Assembly (NCBI RefSeq): GCF_013778455.1
Contig: NZ_JACEHE010000042.1
Coordinates: 1-53,209 of the forward strand
Length of the DNA: 53,209 nucleotides
Direction of reading: 5' to 3'
From: Streptomyces himalayensis subsp. himalayensis
GTDB taxonomy: Bacteria; Actinomycetota; Actinomycetes; Streptomycetales; Streptomycetaceae
Shown: positions 1 through 7,691 of the stretch, in pieces
Layout: each line of letters begins with the position of its first letter
Numbering within the stretch: the first letter of the stretch is position 1
The notes under the pieces: model-generated
The model's database searches: none
The model's input: the letters and a program-made list of their open reading frames with translations, nothing else
What the model was told of the DNA's origin: nothing
Program-made: the position numbers and the translations under genes

Positions 1-114
1 GACGAACGCGCGCACCGGGTGGCCGTGTTCGAGCAGCATGTCGACCATCGTTCGGCTCACACCACCGATTTCGCCGGCGGCACCGGTGATCAGGATGGGG
101 TTGCGCTCTGGCAT
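1..114 (-). CDS. NmrA-like NAD(P)-binding protein, N-terminal part only
   Basis: The reverse strand opens with ATG at 112-114 and reads MPERNPILITGAAGEIGGVS, then continues past the left edge. The ITGAAGEIGG stretch is the glycine-rich dinucleotide-binding turn of a Rossmann fold, as in NmrA-like/SDR NAD(P)H-binding oxidoreductases. Only 38 residues are visible, so catalytic residues and substrate cannot be judged. It lies downstream of the epoxide hydrolase and SDR on the same strand and may belong to their operon, although about 200 bp separate it from the hydrolase. Confidence 0.6.
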   Translation of the reverse strand, partial: MPERNPILITGAAGEIGGVSRTMVDMLLEHGHPVRAFV

Positions 115-143
115 CAGTGTGTCCTCTGTCTGGTTGGGGTGAG

Positions 144-290
144 TCAGCTGTTCAGAAGGCCCAGGATGCGGTCGGCGACCGTCTTTGGGCTGTGACGATT
201 CCCGCCGGAGCCGGTCGATGAAGGGGAAGTCGTCGAGCTTGATGGCCGCCTGCGGGTGAGCTGTGGGCTCTGCTCTGTCCGGACGGTGCC
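144..290 (-). pseudogene. possible C-terminal gene remnant, unrecognised
   Basis: On the reverse strand, one frame reads AAIKLDDFPFIDRLRRE, and a neighbouring frame then reads KTVADRILGLLNS before a stop at 144-146. Together they look like the tail of a normal globular protein split by a one-base frameshift. I cannot name the family. It fills most of the gap between the NmrA-like fragment and the epoxide hydrolase. Confidence 0.3.
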
Positions 291-313
291 GGCCAGGCGG
301 ATTCTGCGTAGTG

Positions 314-1345
314 TCATCGGGGCGCCGGGCCGTCGATGCGTGTGAGGAAGTCGAGGAGTGCGGCGTTGACCTCGGCGGGACGCTCCTGCTGTGTCCAGTG
401 CCCGCATCCCGGCAGTACCACCGGGCCGTGCAGTTGCGTGACAGCGCTCAGCGGGTTGGCCGATCCGCCCTGGCCGCGGAGGATTTCGCTCAGCGAGGGG
501 CCCCCGTCCGGGCCGCGCAGTGAGGTGACCATGTCGCGGTCTCCCACCACGTACAGCGCGGGGACGTCGATCCCGCGTCCCCGGAAGGGCGCGAGCAGTT
601 CGTTGTTGCGTTCGATGTTCCGGTACCAGTTGAAGGCTCCGGTGAACGCCTGCTCGCCGTGCAGGGCGAAGTCCTCGGCGTAGGCCTGAATGTCCTCCTC
701 CGTCAGCCAGGCCGGGAGATCGGGCGCCTGAGGCATGGTGTCCAGCAGGCCCAGACCGTCGGGTATGACCAGCGGGCGGGGCTCCCTGCCGAGCGGGTTG
801 TCGCCCGAGGCACCGACCAGGAGGCGGCGCAAGGAGTCCGGGATGTCCTTGGCGAATTCCGCGTCGGCGACTCCCGGCTGCTGGAAGTAGACCTGGTAGA
901 AGCCCTCGCCGTACTGGGTGCGGGTGATCGAGGGCGGGACCATCCCGCCGGGCAGAATGGGCGGAATACTGAGCCCGGCCACCGCGCGGACCTTGTCCGG
1001 GCGCAGCATCGCCGCGGTCCAGGCAACGGGTGCACCCCAGTCGTGGCCCACGACGACCGCCTGCTCCTCCCCGAGTTCCTCGATCAGGGCGATCACGTCG
1101 CCGACGAGGTGGAGCAGGGTGTAGGAGGTGACGTCCGGCGGCTGCTCGCTGCGGGCGTAGCCGCGCTGGTCGGGGGCGACGACCCGGTATCCGGCCGCCG
1201 CCAGCGCCCCGAACTGGTGACGCCAGGAGTACCAGCTCTCCGGCCAGCCGTGCAGCAGCAGGACCAGCGGCCCCTGCCCCTGCTCGGCGATGTGCAGCCG
1301 GACCCCGTTCACCTCGACGAAGCGGTGGGTGAGCGAACTTTCCAC
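314..1345 (-). CDS. alpha/beta-fold epoxide hydrolase
   Basis: This 343-residue protein matches the soluble epoxide hydrolase branch of the alpha/beta hydrolases. It has the oxyanion motif HGWP at 32-35, nucleophile Asp102 in GHDWGAP, a helical cap region, GDRD before the acid residue, and a C-terminal GCGHW that carries the catalytic His. These enzymes open epoxides to diols in the cytoplasm through an alkyl-enzyme ester. The substrate is not evident. It lies 30 bp behind the SDR gene and so is probably cotranscribed, under the tandem palindromes at 2094-2136. An SDR plus an epoxide hydrolase suggests detoxification or catabolism of a small oxidised organic compound. Confidence 0.88.
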   Translation of the reverse strand: MESSLTHRFVEVNGVRLHIAEQGQGPLVLLLHGWPESWYSWRHQFGALAAAGYRVVAPDQRGYARSEQPPDVTSYTLLHLVGDVIALIEELGEEQAVVVGHDWGAPVAWTAAMLRPDKVRAVAGLSIPPILPGGMVPPSITRTQYGEGFYQVYFQQPGVADAEFAKDIPDSLRRLLVGASGDNPLGREPRPLVIPDGLGLLDTMPQAPDLPAWLTEEDIQAYAEDFALHGEQAFTGAFNWYRNIERNNELLAPFRGRGIDVPALYVVGDRDMVTSLRGPDGGPSLSEILRGQGGSANPLSAVTQLHGPVVLPGCGHWTQQERPAEVNAALLDFLTRIDGPAPR

Positions 1346-1375
1346 AAGGAATTCCTTTGAATCTGTGAGTGCGTG

Positions 1376-2077
1376 TTACTTCTTCAGCTGGGCGTACATG
1401 GCTTCCAGGTCGGCGGACAGCTGGGACTTGACCCAGCGGGTGGTGTCGTCGGCCAGCACCTCGTGCGCCCCGGCCTCGATGCCGTCGAGCGCGGCCACGG
1501 CGATGTCGCGGGGGTCGGCCTTGGGTGCGTCGATACCCGACGTCATGTCGGTGTCCACGTAGGCCACGTGGAGCCCGGTCACCGCGATGCCGCGCGGCTG
1601 CAACTCCAGGCGCAGAGAGTTGGTCTGCGACCACAGGGCGGCTTTGGAGGCGCTGTAGGGCGTGCCGTCGGCCAGCCAGGACAGGGCGGAGTGGACGTTG
1701 AGGATGTGGCCCCCGCCGTTGCGGTCGATGATCGGCGTGAAGGCCCGGGTGACCAGCAGCGGCCCGTAGAAGTTGGTCTCCAGATCCCGGCGCACGTCCT
1801 CCATCGCGGAGTCGAGGTACGAGGCGCCGACGGAGGCGCCGGCGTTGTTGATCAGGATGGTGACGTCCTGGGCCTGCTCGGCGGCGGCTGCCACCGATGC
1901 CGGGTCAGTGACCTCGAGCGCCAGCGGAACGGCACCGGGGTGCGTCACCGAGCGCGGGTCACGGGCCGTGGCGTAGACCTTGCTGGCACCGCGCGCGTAG
2001 AGCTCCTCGACCAGCACCTTGCCGATACCCCGGCTGCCTCCGGTGACGAGGACGTTGGCGCCCTTGATTGCTGTCAC
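1376..2077 (-). CDS. SDR family NAD(P)-dependent oxidoreductase
   Basis: This is a 233-residue classical short-chain dehydrogenase. It has TGGSRGIG at 12-19, NNAG at 77-80, and the catalytic set Ser130, Tyr141 and Lys145 (YSASK). The start is GTG at 2075-2077, with GGAGG on the coding strand about seven bases upstream. It is the first gene of an apparent operon with the epoxide hydrolase. Two copies of a TetR-type palindrome lie just upstream, so a TetR repressor, not present next to it in this window, probably controls it. The substrate is unknown. Confidence 0.88.
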   Translation of the reverse strand: MTAIKGANVLVTGGSRGIGKVLVEELYARGASKVYATARDPRSVTHPGAVPLALEVTDPASVAAAAEQAQDVTILINNAGASVGASYLDSAMEDVRRDLETNFYGPLLVTRAFTPIIDRNGGGHILNVHSALSWLADGTPYSASKAALWSQTNSLRLELQPRGIAVTGLHVAYVDTDMTSGIDAPKADPRDIAVAALDGIEAGAHEVLADDTTRWVKSQLSADLEAMYAQLKK

Positions 2078-2093
2078 GACTACCTCCAGAAAA

Positions 2094-2136
2094 GGAAACC
2101 GATCGGTTTCCTCCCACCGTAAACCGATCGGTTTCC
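2094..2136. promoter_or_regulatory. two tandem copies of a TetR-type palindrome
   Basis: A perfect 18-bp palindrome, GGAAACCGATCGGTTTCC, occupies 2094-2111. Its 14-bp core AAACCGATCGGTTT recurs at 2121-2134, 25 bp away centre to centre. They lie 17-59 bp before the GTG start of the SDR gene, where a repressor would block transcription. Palindromes of this size and form are typical TetR-family operators. That a TetR protein binds here is inference. Confidence 0.75.
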
Positions 2137-2139
2137 TAG

Positions 2140-2580
2140 TGCAAGTCGGTTGATTCTTGCTTCCGTACCCACAGCGATCACGTGAGCTTGAAACCGAGGT
2201 TCACTGCGAGTGACGGATGATTACGACGCGCGGTGTCGAGGTGAAGTCGGCGGATCTCAGGCTTCCGGGGAAGCCGGGCAGCCGTCGGTGCAGGTGGTGC
2301 TCGCCCGGCGAGCGGCGGGTGACGTCGCGAGCCGCCGGTGGTGATCGACGCGGATCGTGGCGCAATGTGTCTGGCGGCTGGCGCGGACGATGCGGCCGCG
2401 GTCAGGCTGGACCACCCCGACCTGGCCGGCGAGCGCAGACGGGGCGAGGAGGTCGGGCGGAGTTCAGCGGAGGGCTTGAGGAGTGCCGCGTCGTACGGCT
2501 CGCCGCCGCCGGAGTACTCGGCCGGCGCCTTGCGGGCCTACCCGGGATCGTCGCTTTAGGGCCGGCCGACTACCGGCGGC
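2140..2580. other. no intact gene; degraded sequence
   Basis: No frame here has convincing protein similarity or a good start and ribosome-binding site. The reverse strand may hold the decayed tail of the CocE/NonD remnant that adjoins it, but no motif could be confirmed. Confidence 0.5.
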
Positions 2581-2584
2581 GCAA

Positions 2585-2760
2585 GGACCAGTTGATGTCA
2601 CCACCACGGGCCGGCAGTTGGTGTGGGTCCACGGGCCATGATCAACGTGTGGACCGGCCAGCCCGGCGCATGGCGGTGAAGTTGTAGAGCGTGCCCTGGC
2701 TGAGGATGTCCTACCAGCCGCCGAGCTGGGAGGTGGGCAGGTCGACCTCGTCGTGCCGGG
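2585..2760 (-). pseudogene. CocE/NonD family hydrolase remnant
   Basis: Reading the reverse strand, one frame gives DLPTSQLGGW, an in-frame TAG where the family normally has Tyr, then DILSQGTLYNFTAMRRAG. After a frameshift the signature GPWTHTN appears, followed by GDIN. A GGWYDI-like segment followed by GPWTH and G(E/D)IN is typical of the C-terminal half of CocE/NonD (X-Pro dipeptidyl-peptidase-like) esterases. The nonsense codon and at least one frameshift show the gene is dead. No N-terminal half or catalytic Ser region was found nearby. Confidence 0.6.
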
Positions 2761-2876
2761 GATCGAGTACGACGGCCGTCATGGGCGTCTGCTTGACGTA
2801 TGGCAGCCGGCTCGGGAGTACCGGCCACGGCCCCGTACCGCCGGGCCGGTAGACGTCCGCGCGCAGCACCGTGCCG

Positions 2877-3165
2877 TCACGCATCTCCGTCGGAACCTCG
2901 AACTCGATCTGTATCCGGTTCCGGGGGTGGAGCAGGGATCGTTGACTCGGCCCAGCGTCGCCACAACTCCCACGCGCGGGCGCGGAGTGTTGCGGGAGCT
3001 GTTCCGGTCTGCGTGGTCAACGAATCCGCAGTTCCGGTCCGCAGTTCCGGCACGCGAACCACGCCTGGGAGACGCGGTTCGCTTTGTCGATGTGGCCGCA
3101 CTCGGCGCGGTGGTGTACGCCGGATCGACGTACACCACCGGCACCCCCGCGCGGCGGTGTCAGTC
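2877..3165 (-). pseudogene. IS200/IS605-type TnpB (OrfB) C-terminal remnant
   Basis: Reverse-strand frames give RRAGVPVVYVDPAYTT, then after a frameshift ECGHIDKANRVSQAWFACRN, then CGFVDHADRNSSRN, and finally ARAWELWRRWAEST. This is the RuvC end and CxxC zinc ribbon of TnpB proteins, split over several frames. A perfect 13-bp tandem duplication (3025-3037 and 3038-3050) lies in the second half of the zinc ribbon, and removing one copy restores the frame CRNCGFVDHADRN. No TnpA or element ends were recognised, so this is a relic of an insertion. Confidence 0.8.
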
Positions 3166-3234
3166 GTTCTTCCAGGCCCCGGTGCGTGTGCGGCAGCCGG
3201 GCGTATGAGAGGTGGGTGCGGTGCTGCTGGGGGG

Positions 3235-4887
3235 TCAGTGCGAGGTGTCGTACGCCTCCTGGTACAGCTTGAGGAACTGCTTCAGGCCGAGCTTCTCCAA
3301 GTCGGCCTTGTAGGTGTCCCAGTCCGCGTCGAGGGACTTCCTACCGGTGATGAACTGCACGTTGCTCTGCTGGATGAAGGTGCCGATGTTCGTCTGCAGG
3401 GTGGCGAGTTCCTGCGCCTTGGCGGGGTCGATCCAGGTCTCCTCGTAGGGGAAGGCGAGGTCCTTGGGGGCGTACGGCTCGTAGAGCTCGGTCGCCTCGT
3501 GGAGGAGGCGCTCATAGCCGTCGGGCGATTTGCTGTCCTTGGCGAACGCCTGGGACGTGCGGTAGTCGGCGGTGTGGTTGTACTGGGCCAGCGGCCCCCA
3601 CTCGTTGTTGGCCGGGGCCTCGACGGCCCGGAACGTGGCCGGCTTCCCGCTGGTGCCTGTCTCGCCCTTCTTCGCTTCGGCCCAGCCGTCGGGACCGAAA
3701 TAGCTGTCGAGCCGCCCCTTGTCCGAGTGCAGGTAGTCGAGCATCTTGATGGCCTGGATCTGCTCGGTCTGTGTCGCCTTGCTGGTGAGCACGAAGGTGG
3801 CGCCGGCGAAAGAGGGGGAGTAGGAGTTCGTGTACTGGGTTCCGTCGGGGCCCTTGAGCGGCGGTATCGCGTCGTACTGCTTGTACCGGACGTTCTTGTC
3901 GTCGACCGTCATGTACTGCCCGATGTGCTGGGTGGTGATGCTGCCCAGGCGTACCGCGTCCGCGTTGTCGCCGAGCCGGTTCAGGGCCCCGTTGTTCTGG
4001 GTGAAGGCGCCGCTGTCGATCAGCCCCTCCTTGTAGAGGGACCTGATGTACCGCAGCCCTTCCCGCCAGTCGTCCCTGTTCGCCTGGACGGCGGCCTTTC
4101 CGTCGCGGAGGACGAGGGTGGGGTTGGTGTTCACCGTGGTGCCCTGGGGTGCGTAGGAGTAGGCGCCCATCAGGTAGTTGATGACCGAGTCGGTCACCGT
4201 GCCGCTGAGCGGGACCTCGTCCGCCTTGCCGTTGCCGTTCGGGTCGTCGTTCTTGAAGGCGCGCAGGACCTTGCGGAGCTCCGCGGGCGTCTTGGGCTGT
4301 TCGAGGCCGAGCTTCTTCAGCCAGGTGGTGTTGAGCCAGAGCTTGGCGCTGTACGTGCAGTGGTAGCAGTCGTTCCACTGCGGCATTCCGTAGATGTGGC
4401 CGTCCGGGGCCGTCGCCATCCGCTTGTAGGCGGGCTCCTTCTCCCATGCCTTCCGGATGTTCGGCCCGTACTGCTTGATGTGCTGGTCGAGGGGCTGGAT
4501 GATGCCCTGCCCCGACAGCTTGAGCAGCTCGGTCTGCGAGAACTGGTCGACCCACGGGATCAGCAGGTACGCGTCGGGGAGGTCACCGCTGGCGAGGGAT
4601 ATCTGGCGCTTCTCCTTCGCGGCGTTGGCGTCGTAGGTCGTGGTCTGCCAGCGGATCGTGATGTTGAACTTCTCCTTGATCTCCTTGGTGAAGGCGTTCT
4701 TCCGGAGGCTTCCCTCGCCACCCTGGGGCGCGAAGACGTCGAGGGTGACCGGGGGGTTTCCGGTGACTTTGGGCAGGGGCTTCGAGGCGTCGCCGCCCGG
4801 GGCGGGGGAGCTGCCGGTGCAGGCGGCGAGGAGGGCGAGCAGTGTGCCGGTGACGGTTGCGGTGCCGAGCCGGGATGAGTGGCGCAT
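3235..4887 (-). CDS. ABC-transporter extracellular solute-binding lipoprotein (family 1, LplA-like)
   Basis: A 550-residue protein that starts MRHSSRLGTATV and has a short hydrophobic signal ending in the lipobox LAAC (Cys at about residue 21). It is therefore probably exported and lipid-anchored outside the membrane. Length and overall character fit the large LplA/YtcQ-type oligosaccharide-binding proteins that partner LplB/LplC permeases, and exactly such genes precede it. It is the last gene of the reverse-strand operon dehydratase fragment - permease - permease - binding protein. No ATPase gene is present; in this class a shared MsiK-type ATPase usually serves. The likely ligand is a fucose- or galactose-containing oligosaccharide (inference from neighbours). 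Confidence 0.88.
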   Translation of the reverse strand: MRHSSRLGTATVTGTLLALLAACTGSSPAPGGDASKPLPKVTGNPPVTLDVFAPQGGEGSLRKNAFTKEIKEKFNITIRWQTTTYDANAAKEKRQISLASGDLPDAYLLIPWVDQFSQTELLKLSGQGIIQPLDQHIKQYGPNIRKAWEKEPAYKRMATAPDGHIYGMPQWNDCYHCTYSAKLWLNTTWLKKLGLEQPKTPAELRKVLRAFKNDDPNGNGKADEVPLSGTVTDSVINYLMGAYSYAPQGTTVNTNPTLVLRDGKAAVQANRDDWREGLRYIRSLYKEGLIDSGAFTQNNGALNRLGDNADAVRLGSITTQHIGQYMTVDDKNVRYKQYDAIPPLKGPDGTQYTNSYSPSFAGATFVLTSKATQTEQIQAIKMLDYLHSDKGRLDSYFGPDGWAEAKKGETGTSGKPATFRAVEAPANNEWGPLAQYNHTADYRTSQAFAKDSKSPDGYERLLHEATELYEPYAPKDLAFPYEETWIDPAKAQELATLQTNIGTFIQQSNVQFITGRKSLDADWDTYKADLEKLGLKQFLKLYQEAYDTSH

Positions 4888-4946
4888 GACAGGTCCCTTC
4901 GAAGGCGTGCGCGTGTGCGTGCGGGTGAGGAGCGGGGCGGATCGGC

Positions 4947-5936
4947 TCAGCCCTTGATCGCGCCGATCATGATTCCCTTGGTGAAGTAGCGGGCGACGAA
5001 GGGGTAGATGAGCAGAACCGGCACGCTCGCGATCACGATCAGCGAGTACTTGAGGAGGTCCGCCATCTGCCGCCGTTCCAGCATCTTCGTCGGGTCCGTC
5101 GCGCCTCCGGCGGCTTCGCTGTTGAGGATCAGGATGTTGCGCAGGACCAGCTGGATCGGGTGCAGATCCGCGTCGCGCAGGTAGAGCAGCGCGTCGAAGT
5201 AGCCGTTCCACTGGGCGATGGCGTACATCAGCGCGATCACCGCGATCATCGGCTTGGCCAGTGGCACGACGACCTTCCACAGGAAGCGCAGATCGCCGCA
5301 GCCGTCCAGCTGGGCGGCCTCGTACAGCTCGTCCGGGATCATCGTGCGCAGATAGGTGGCGGCGATGACGACCTGCCAGACGCCGATGGCCTGCGGCAGG
5401 ACCATCGCCCAGCGGGTGTCGAGCATGCCCAGGTTCTGCACCACCAGGTAGGTGGGGATCACGCCGCCGGAGAACAGCATCGTGAACACCACCACGCCCA
5501 TCACCGGGCCGCGCCCGAACAGGCTCCTGCGCGACAGCGGGAAGGCCAGCGCGATGGTGAGGACGACGCTGATGAACGTTCCGACGACCGTGTAGAAGAG
5601 CGAGTTGAGGAAGCCCGTGACGATCTGCGGGTTGCCGAGCGCCACTTCGTAACCCCGCAGGGTGAAGTCGACCGGCCAGAACAGGACTTGGCCGGAGGTG
5701 ACGGCGGTGGGGGCGCTGAACGAGCTGGCGACGATGTTGAGGAGCGGCAGGAGGACGACCGCGAGGAAGGTGAGCAGCAGGAGGTACGTACAGACGAGGA
5801 AGATCCGGTCGACCTTGGTCTCCTGCACCCGGCGGGGTGTGCGCCGCAGGAAGGGAAAGCGGCGCGAGGTGTCCGGGTCCGGGAACGTGGTGTGGCGGGC
5901 CGGCCCGGTGCCCGTCGTGTCTCTGATCAGGCTCAT
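4947..5936 (-). CDS. carbohydrate ABC transporter permease (LplC/YtcP-like)
   Basis: A 329-residue membrane protein with about six hydrophobic segments and the cytoplasmic EAA loop ELYEAAQLDGCGDLRFLWKV, which docks to the ATPase. It ends in YFTKGIMIGAIKG, characteristic of the LplC branch of sugar permeases. The ATG at 5934-5936 overlaps the stop of the upstream permease by four bases (ATGA), so the two are translationally coupled. With the LplB-like protein it should form the membrane channel for the sugar bound by the downstream lipoprotein. Confidence 0.9.
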   Translation of the reverse strand: MSLIRDTTGTGPARHTTFPDPDTSRRFPFLRRTPRRVQETKVDRIFLVCTYLLLLTFLAVVLLPLLNIVASSFSAPTAVTSGQVLFWPVDFTLRGYEVALGNPQIVTGFLNSLFYTVVGTFISVVLTIALAFPLSRRSLFGRGPVMGVVVFTMLFSGGVIPTYLVVQNLGMLDTRWAMVLPQAIGVWQVVIAATYLRTMIPDELYEAAQLDGCGDLRFLWKVVVPLAKPMIAVIALMYAIAQWNGYFDALLYLRDADLHPIQLVLRNILILNSEAAGGATDPTKMLERRQMADLLKYSLIVIASVPVLLIYPFVARYFTKGIMIGAIKG

Positions 5937-6934
5937 GACCACACCCCGTTCCCGGTGACGCGCTTGGCGATGAAGTTCACGAAGACGAGCAGGCAGAGGT
6001 TGACGACCGAGTTGAGCAGGCCGATCGCGGTCGCCTGGCTGAAGTCCGCGTTGAGCAGGCCCGTCTTGTACACGTAGGTGGCGATGATCTCCGAGGCGGA
6101 GAGGTTGAGCGGGTTCTGCATCAGGAACGCCTTCTCGAACCCGATCGCCATGATGTTGCCGACCGCCAGAATGAGGACGATCACCGCGGTGGGCATGATG
6201 CTCGGCAGGTCCACGTGCCAGATCTTCTGCAGCCGGGTGGCGCCGTCCACGCGGGCCGCCTCGTACAGGGACTGGTCGACGCCGGCGAGCGCGGCCAGGT
6301 AGATCACCGCGGAGTAGCCGGCCGTCTGCCAGATGTCGGACCAGACGTAGATGTGCCGGAAGTAGCCCGGCTCGGCGAGCAGGTCGACGGCCTCGACCCC
6401 GAAGAACCCGAAGACATGGCCGGTCAGCCCGACCTTGGGCGACAGGATCATGATGAGCATCGAGACGACGACGACCGTGGAGATGAAGTACGGCGCGTAC
6501 GTCACCATCTGGACGGTGCGCTTGAACAGGCCCTGCCGGATCTCGTTGAGGGCGAGCGCCAGGATGATCGGGATGGGGAAGGCGGCGATCACGGCGTAGA
6601 ACGAGAGCAGGAAGGTGTTGTTCACCAGCTCCCAGAACTGCGGGTTGGCCAGGAACGCCTGGAAGTGCTTCCACCCGGCCCACGGGCTGGCCCAGATGCC
6701 CTGGACCACGTTGTAGTCCTTGAACGCGATCACGCCGTTGGCCATCGGGATGTACTTGAAGATCAGCAGGTGCGTCAGTGGCACCAGCATCAGCAGGTAC
6801 AGCGTCCAGTGGCGGCGCAGGCTGCGGCGGGCCCGCCGGCGTGCCGTGGTCTTCGGCAGCCCGTTGCGCTGCTTGCCGGGAGGGGAGACCCGGGTGAACG
6901 TTCCTCCCGTTTGCGACGAGTTGACTGCTGTCAT
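5933..6934 (-). CDS. carbohydrate ABC transporter permease (LplB-like)
   Basis: This 333-residue inner-membrane protein has an Arg-rich N-terminal tail, a first membrane helix at about 43-62, and the EAA loop YEAARVDGATRLQKIWHV before PSIMPT. The segment HLLIFKYIPMANGVIAFKDY is typical of the LplB/YtcP permease family. Its ATG overlaps the stop of the internally deleted L-fuconate dehydratase gene (ATGA), so it depends on translation of that remnant or on internal initiation. It pairs with the next permease. Confidence 0.9.
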   Translation of the reverse strand: MTAVNSSQTGGTFTRVSPPGKQRNGLPKTTARRRARRSLRRHWTLYLLMLVPLTHLLIFKYIPMANGVIAFKDYNVVQGIWASPWAGWKHFQAFLANPQFWELVNNTFLLSFYAVIAAFPIPIILALALNEIRQGLFKRTVQMVTYAPYFISTVVVVSMLIMILSPKVGLTGHVFGFFGVEAVDLLAEPGYFRHIYVWSDIWQTAGYSAVIYLAALAGVDQSLYEAARVDGATRLQKIWHVDLPSIMPTAVIVLILAVGNIMAIGFEKAFLMQNPLNLSASEIIATYVYKTGLLNADFSQATAIGLLNSVVNLCLLVFVNFIAKRVTGNGVWS

Positions 6935-7284
6935 GCCACCGGCTCCTGACTGCTCCAGACCCGGCCCTGCGGGTACCGGTGGGCGGCCACCGCGTCCGGC
7001 AGGAGCTCGGCGCCGAGGCCAGGGGCGGTCGGCGCCAGGTAGTGGCCGTCACGGACGCGGACGGGATCGGCGAAGGCCAGGGCCTTGACCGCGGCGACCT
7101 GGACATCGTTGCCGCGGCCCACGGTGCAGGCCAGCCCATGGCCTGTGCCGCCGGCGGACGTGCGGAGGGTGACGTAGGCGGCCGAGTAGTCGGGTTCCGG
7201 GTTCATCGCGTCGGACCCGTCGAGCTCGCGCGACGTGGGGAAGCGGATGTCAAGCGCTTCGACAGTGCTGATCAGTTCGGTCAT
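6931..7284 (-). pseudogene. L-fuconate dehydratase with its middle deleted
   Basis: The 117-residue open frame joins two ends of an enolase-superfamily L-fuconate dehydratase. Residues 1-70 match the N-terminal capping domain (RFPTSRELDGSDAMNPEPDY, VGRGNDVQ). From about residue 71 it jumps to the extreme C-terminus (ADPVRVRDGHYLAPTAPG, YPQGRVW). The family is usually about 430 residues, so roughly 310-320 are gone, including the whole barrel with its metal ligands and catalytic Lys/His. The junction is in frame, so a short protein can still be made and its translation is coupled to the permease by ATGA. In intact form it would convert L-fuconate to 2-keto-3-deoxy-fuconate. Confidence 0.85.
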
Positions 7285-7691
7285 CGCGTGATATGCCTCG
7301 GTTCGCTCAGCAGGAAGGAGTCTCGCGGTCAGGGGAACCGCCCCTCGACACGTGTCAGGGATGTGTCGGCACGGCTACGGCCGACGCACAACATGGGATG
7401 GATTTATAGGCCCGCCGGGGAACCGTGTCCATACTTCGCGCACAACTTGGCTGTGCCGAAGTCGCCTTAGCAGGAACTATCCGCCCAGTGTGCGGTAGTT
7501 GACGGCAGTGCGGACGTCCCCGCGCGGCGATGCCATGGGATGTCTTGCCGGAGTTTCCTCGTGGTCCACCAGGATCGAGCGGACCGGCCGGCCCTCCGAA
7601 GCCCGTCGGAGCACCTCATGCCGAGAATCGACCAGCAGAGGGTGAATCCGCCCCACGCGCTCCCCGCGCGGGCGCTCCTAGCGTGTGCGGC
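7285..7691. other. divergent intergenic region
   Basis: This spacer separates the reverse-strand transport operon from the forward GH31 remnant. Besides the promoter/operator at 7393-7431 it holds a perfect 10-bp palindrome GACACGTGTC at 7347-7356, downstream of the predicted transcription start of the transport operon. No gene was recognised. Confidence 0.5.
7393..7431 (-). promoter_or_regulatory. promoter and putative GntR operator of the sugar transport operon
   Basis: On the reverse strand, TGGACA (7426-7431) and TATAAA (7403-7408) are separated by 17 bp, a good -35/-10 pair about 120 bp before the dehydratase remnant. The 18 bp at 7393-7410 (reverse strand CCTATAAATCCATCCCAT) overlap the -10 box and match 16 of 18 positions with the sequence at 14880-14897, in the promoter of the GntR gene. 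A shared site over two -10 boxes suggests repression by that GntR protein. Binding itself is inference. Confidence 0.7.

Noticed and set aside
2800..4878. A 692-codon forward frame antisense to the solute-binding protein
   Set aside because: Shadow of a clear lipoprotein gene; Val/Gly/Leu-rich with no family.
4947..7139. A 730-codon reverse frame joining the second permease to an upstream extension
   Set aside because: Only the last 329 codons are a permease; the extension is out of frame with the LplB-like gene and the dehydratase remnant.
7248..7262. A LacI-like near-palindrome TCAAGCGCTTCGA near the dehydratase start
   Set aside because: It lies inside conserved coding sequence (VEALD), and no LacI gene is present; probably chance.
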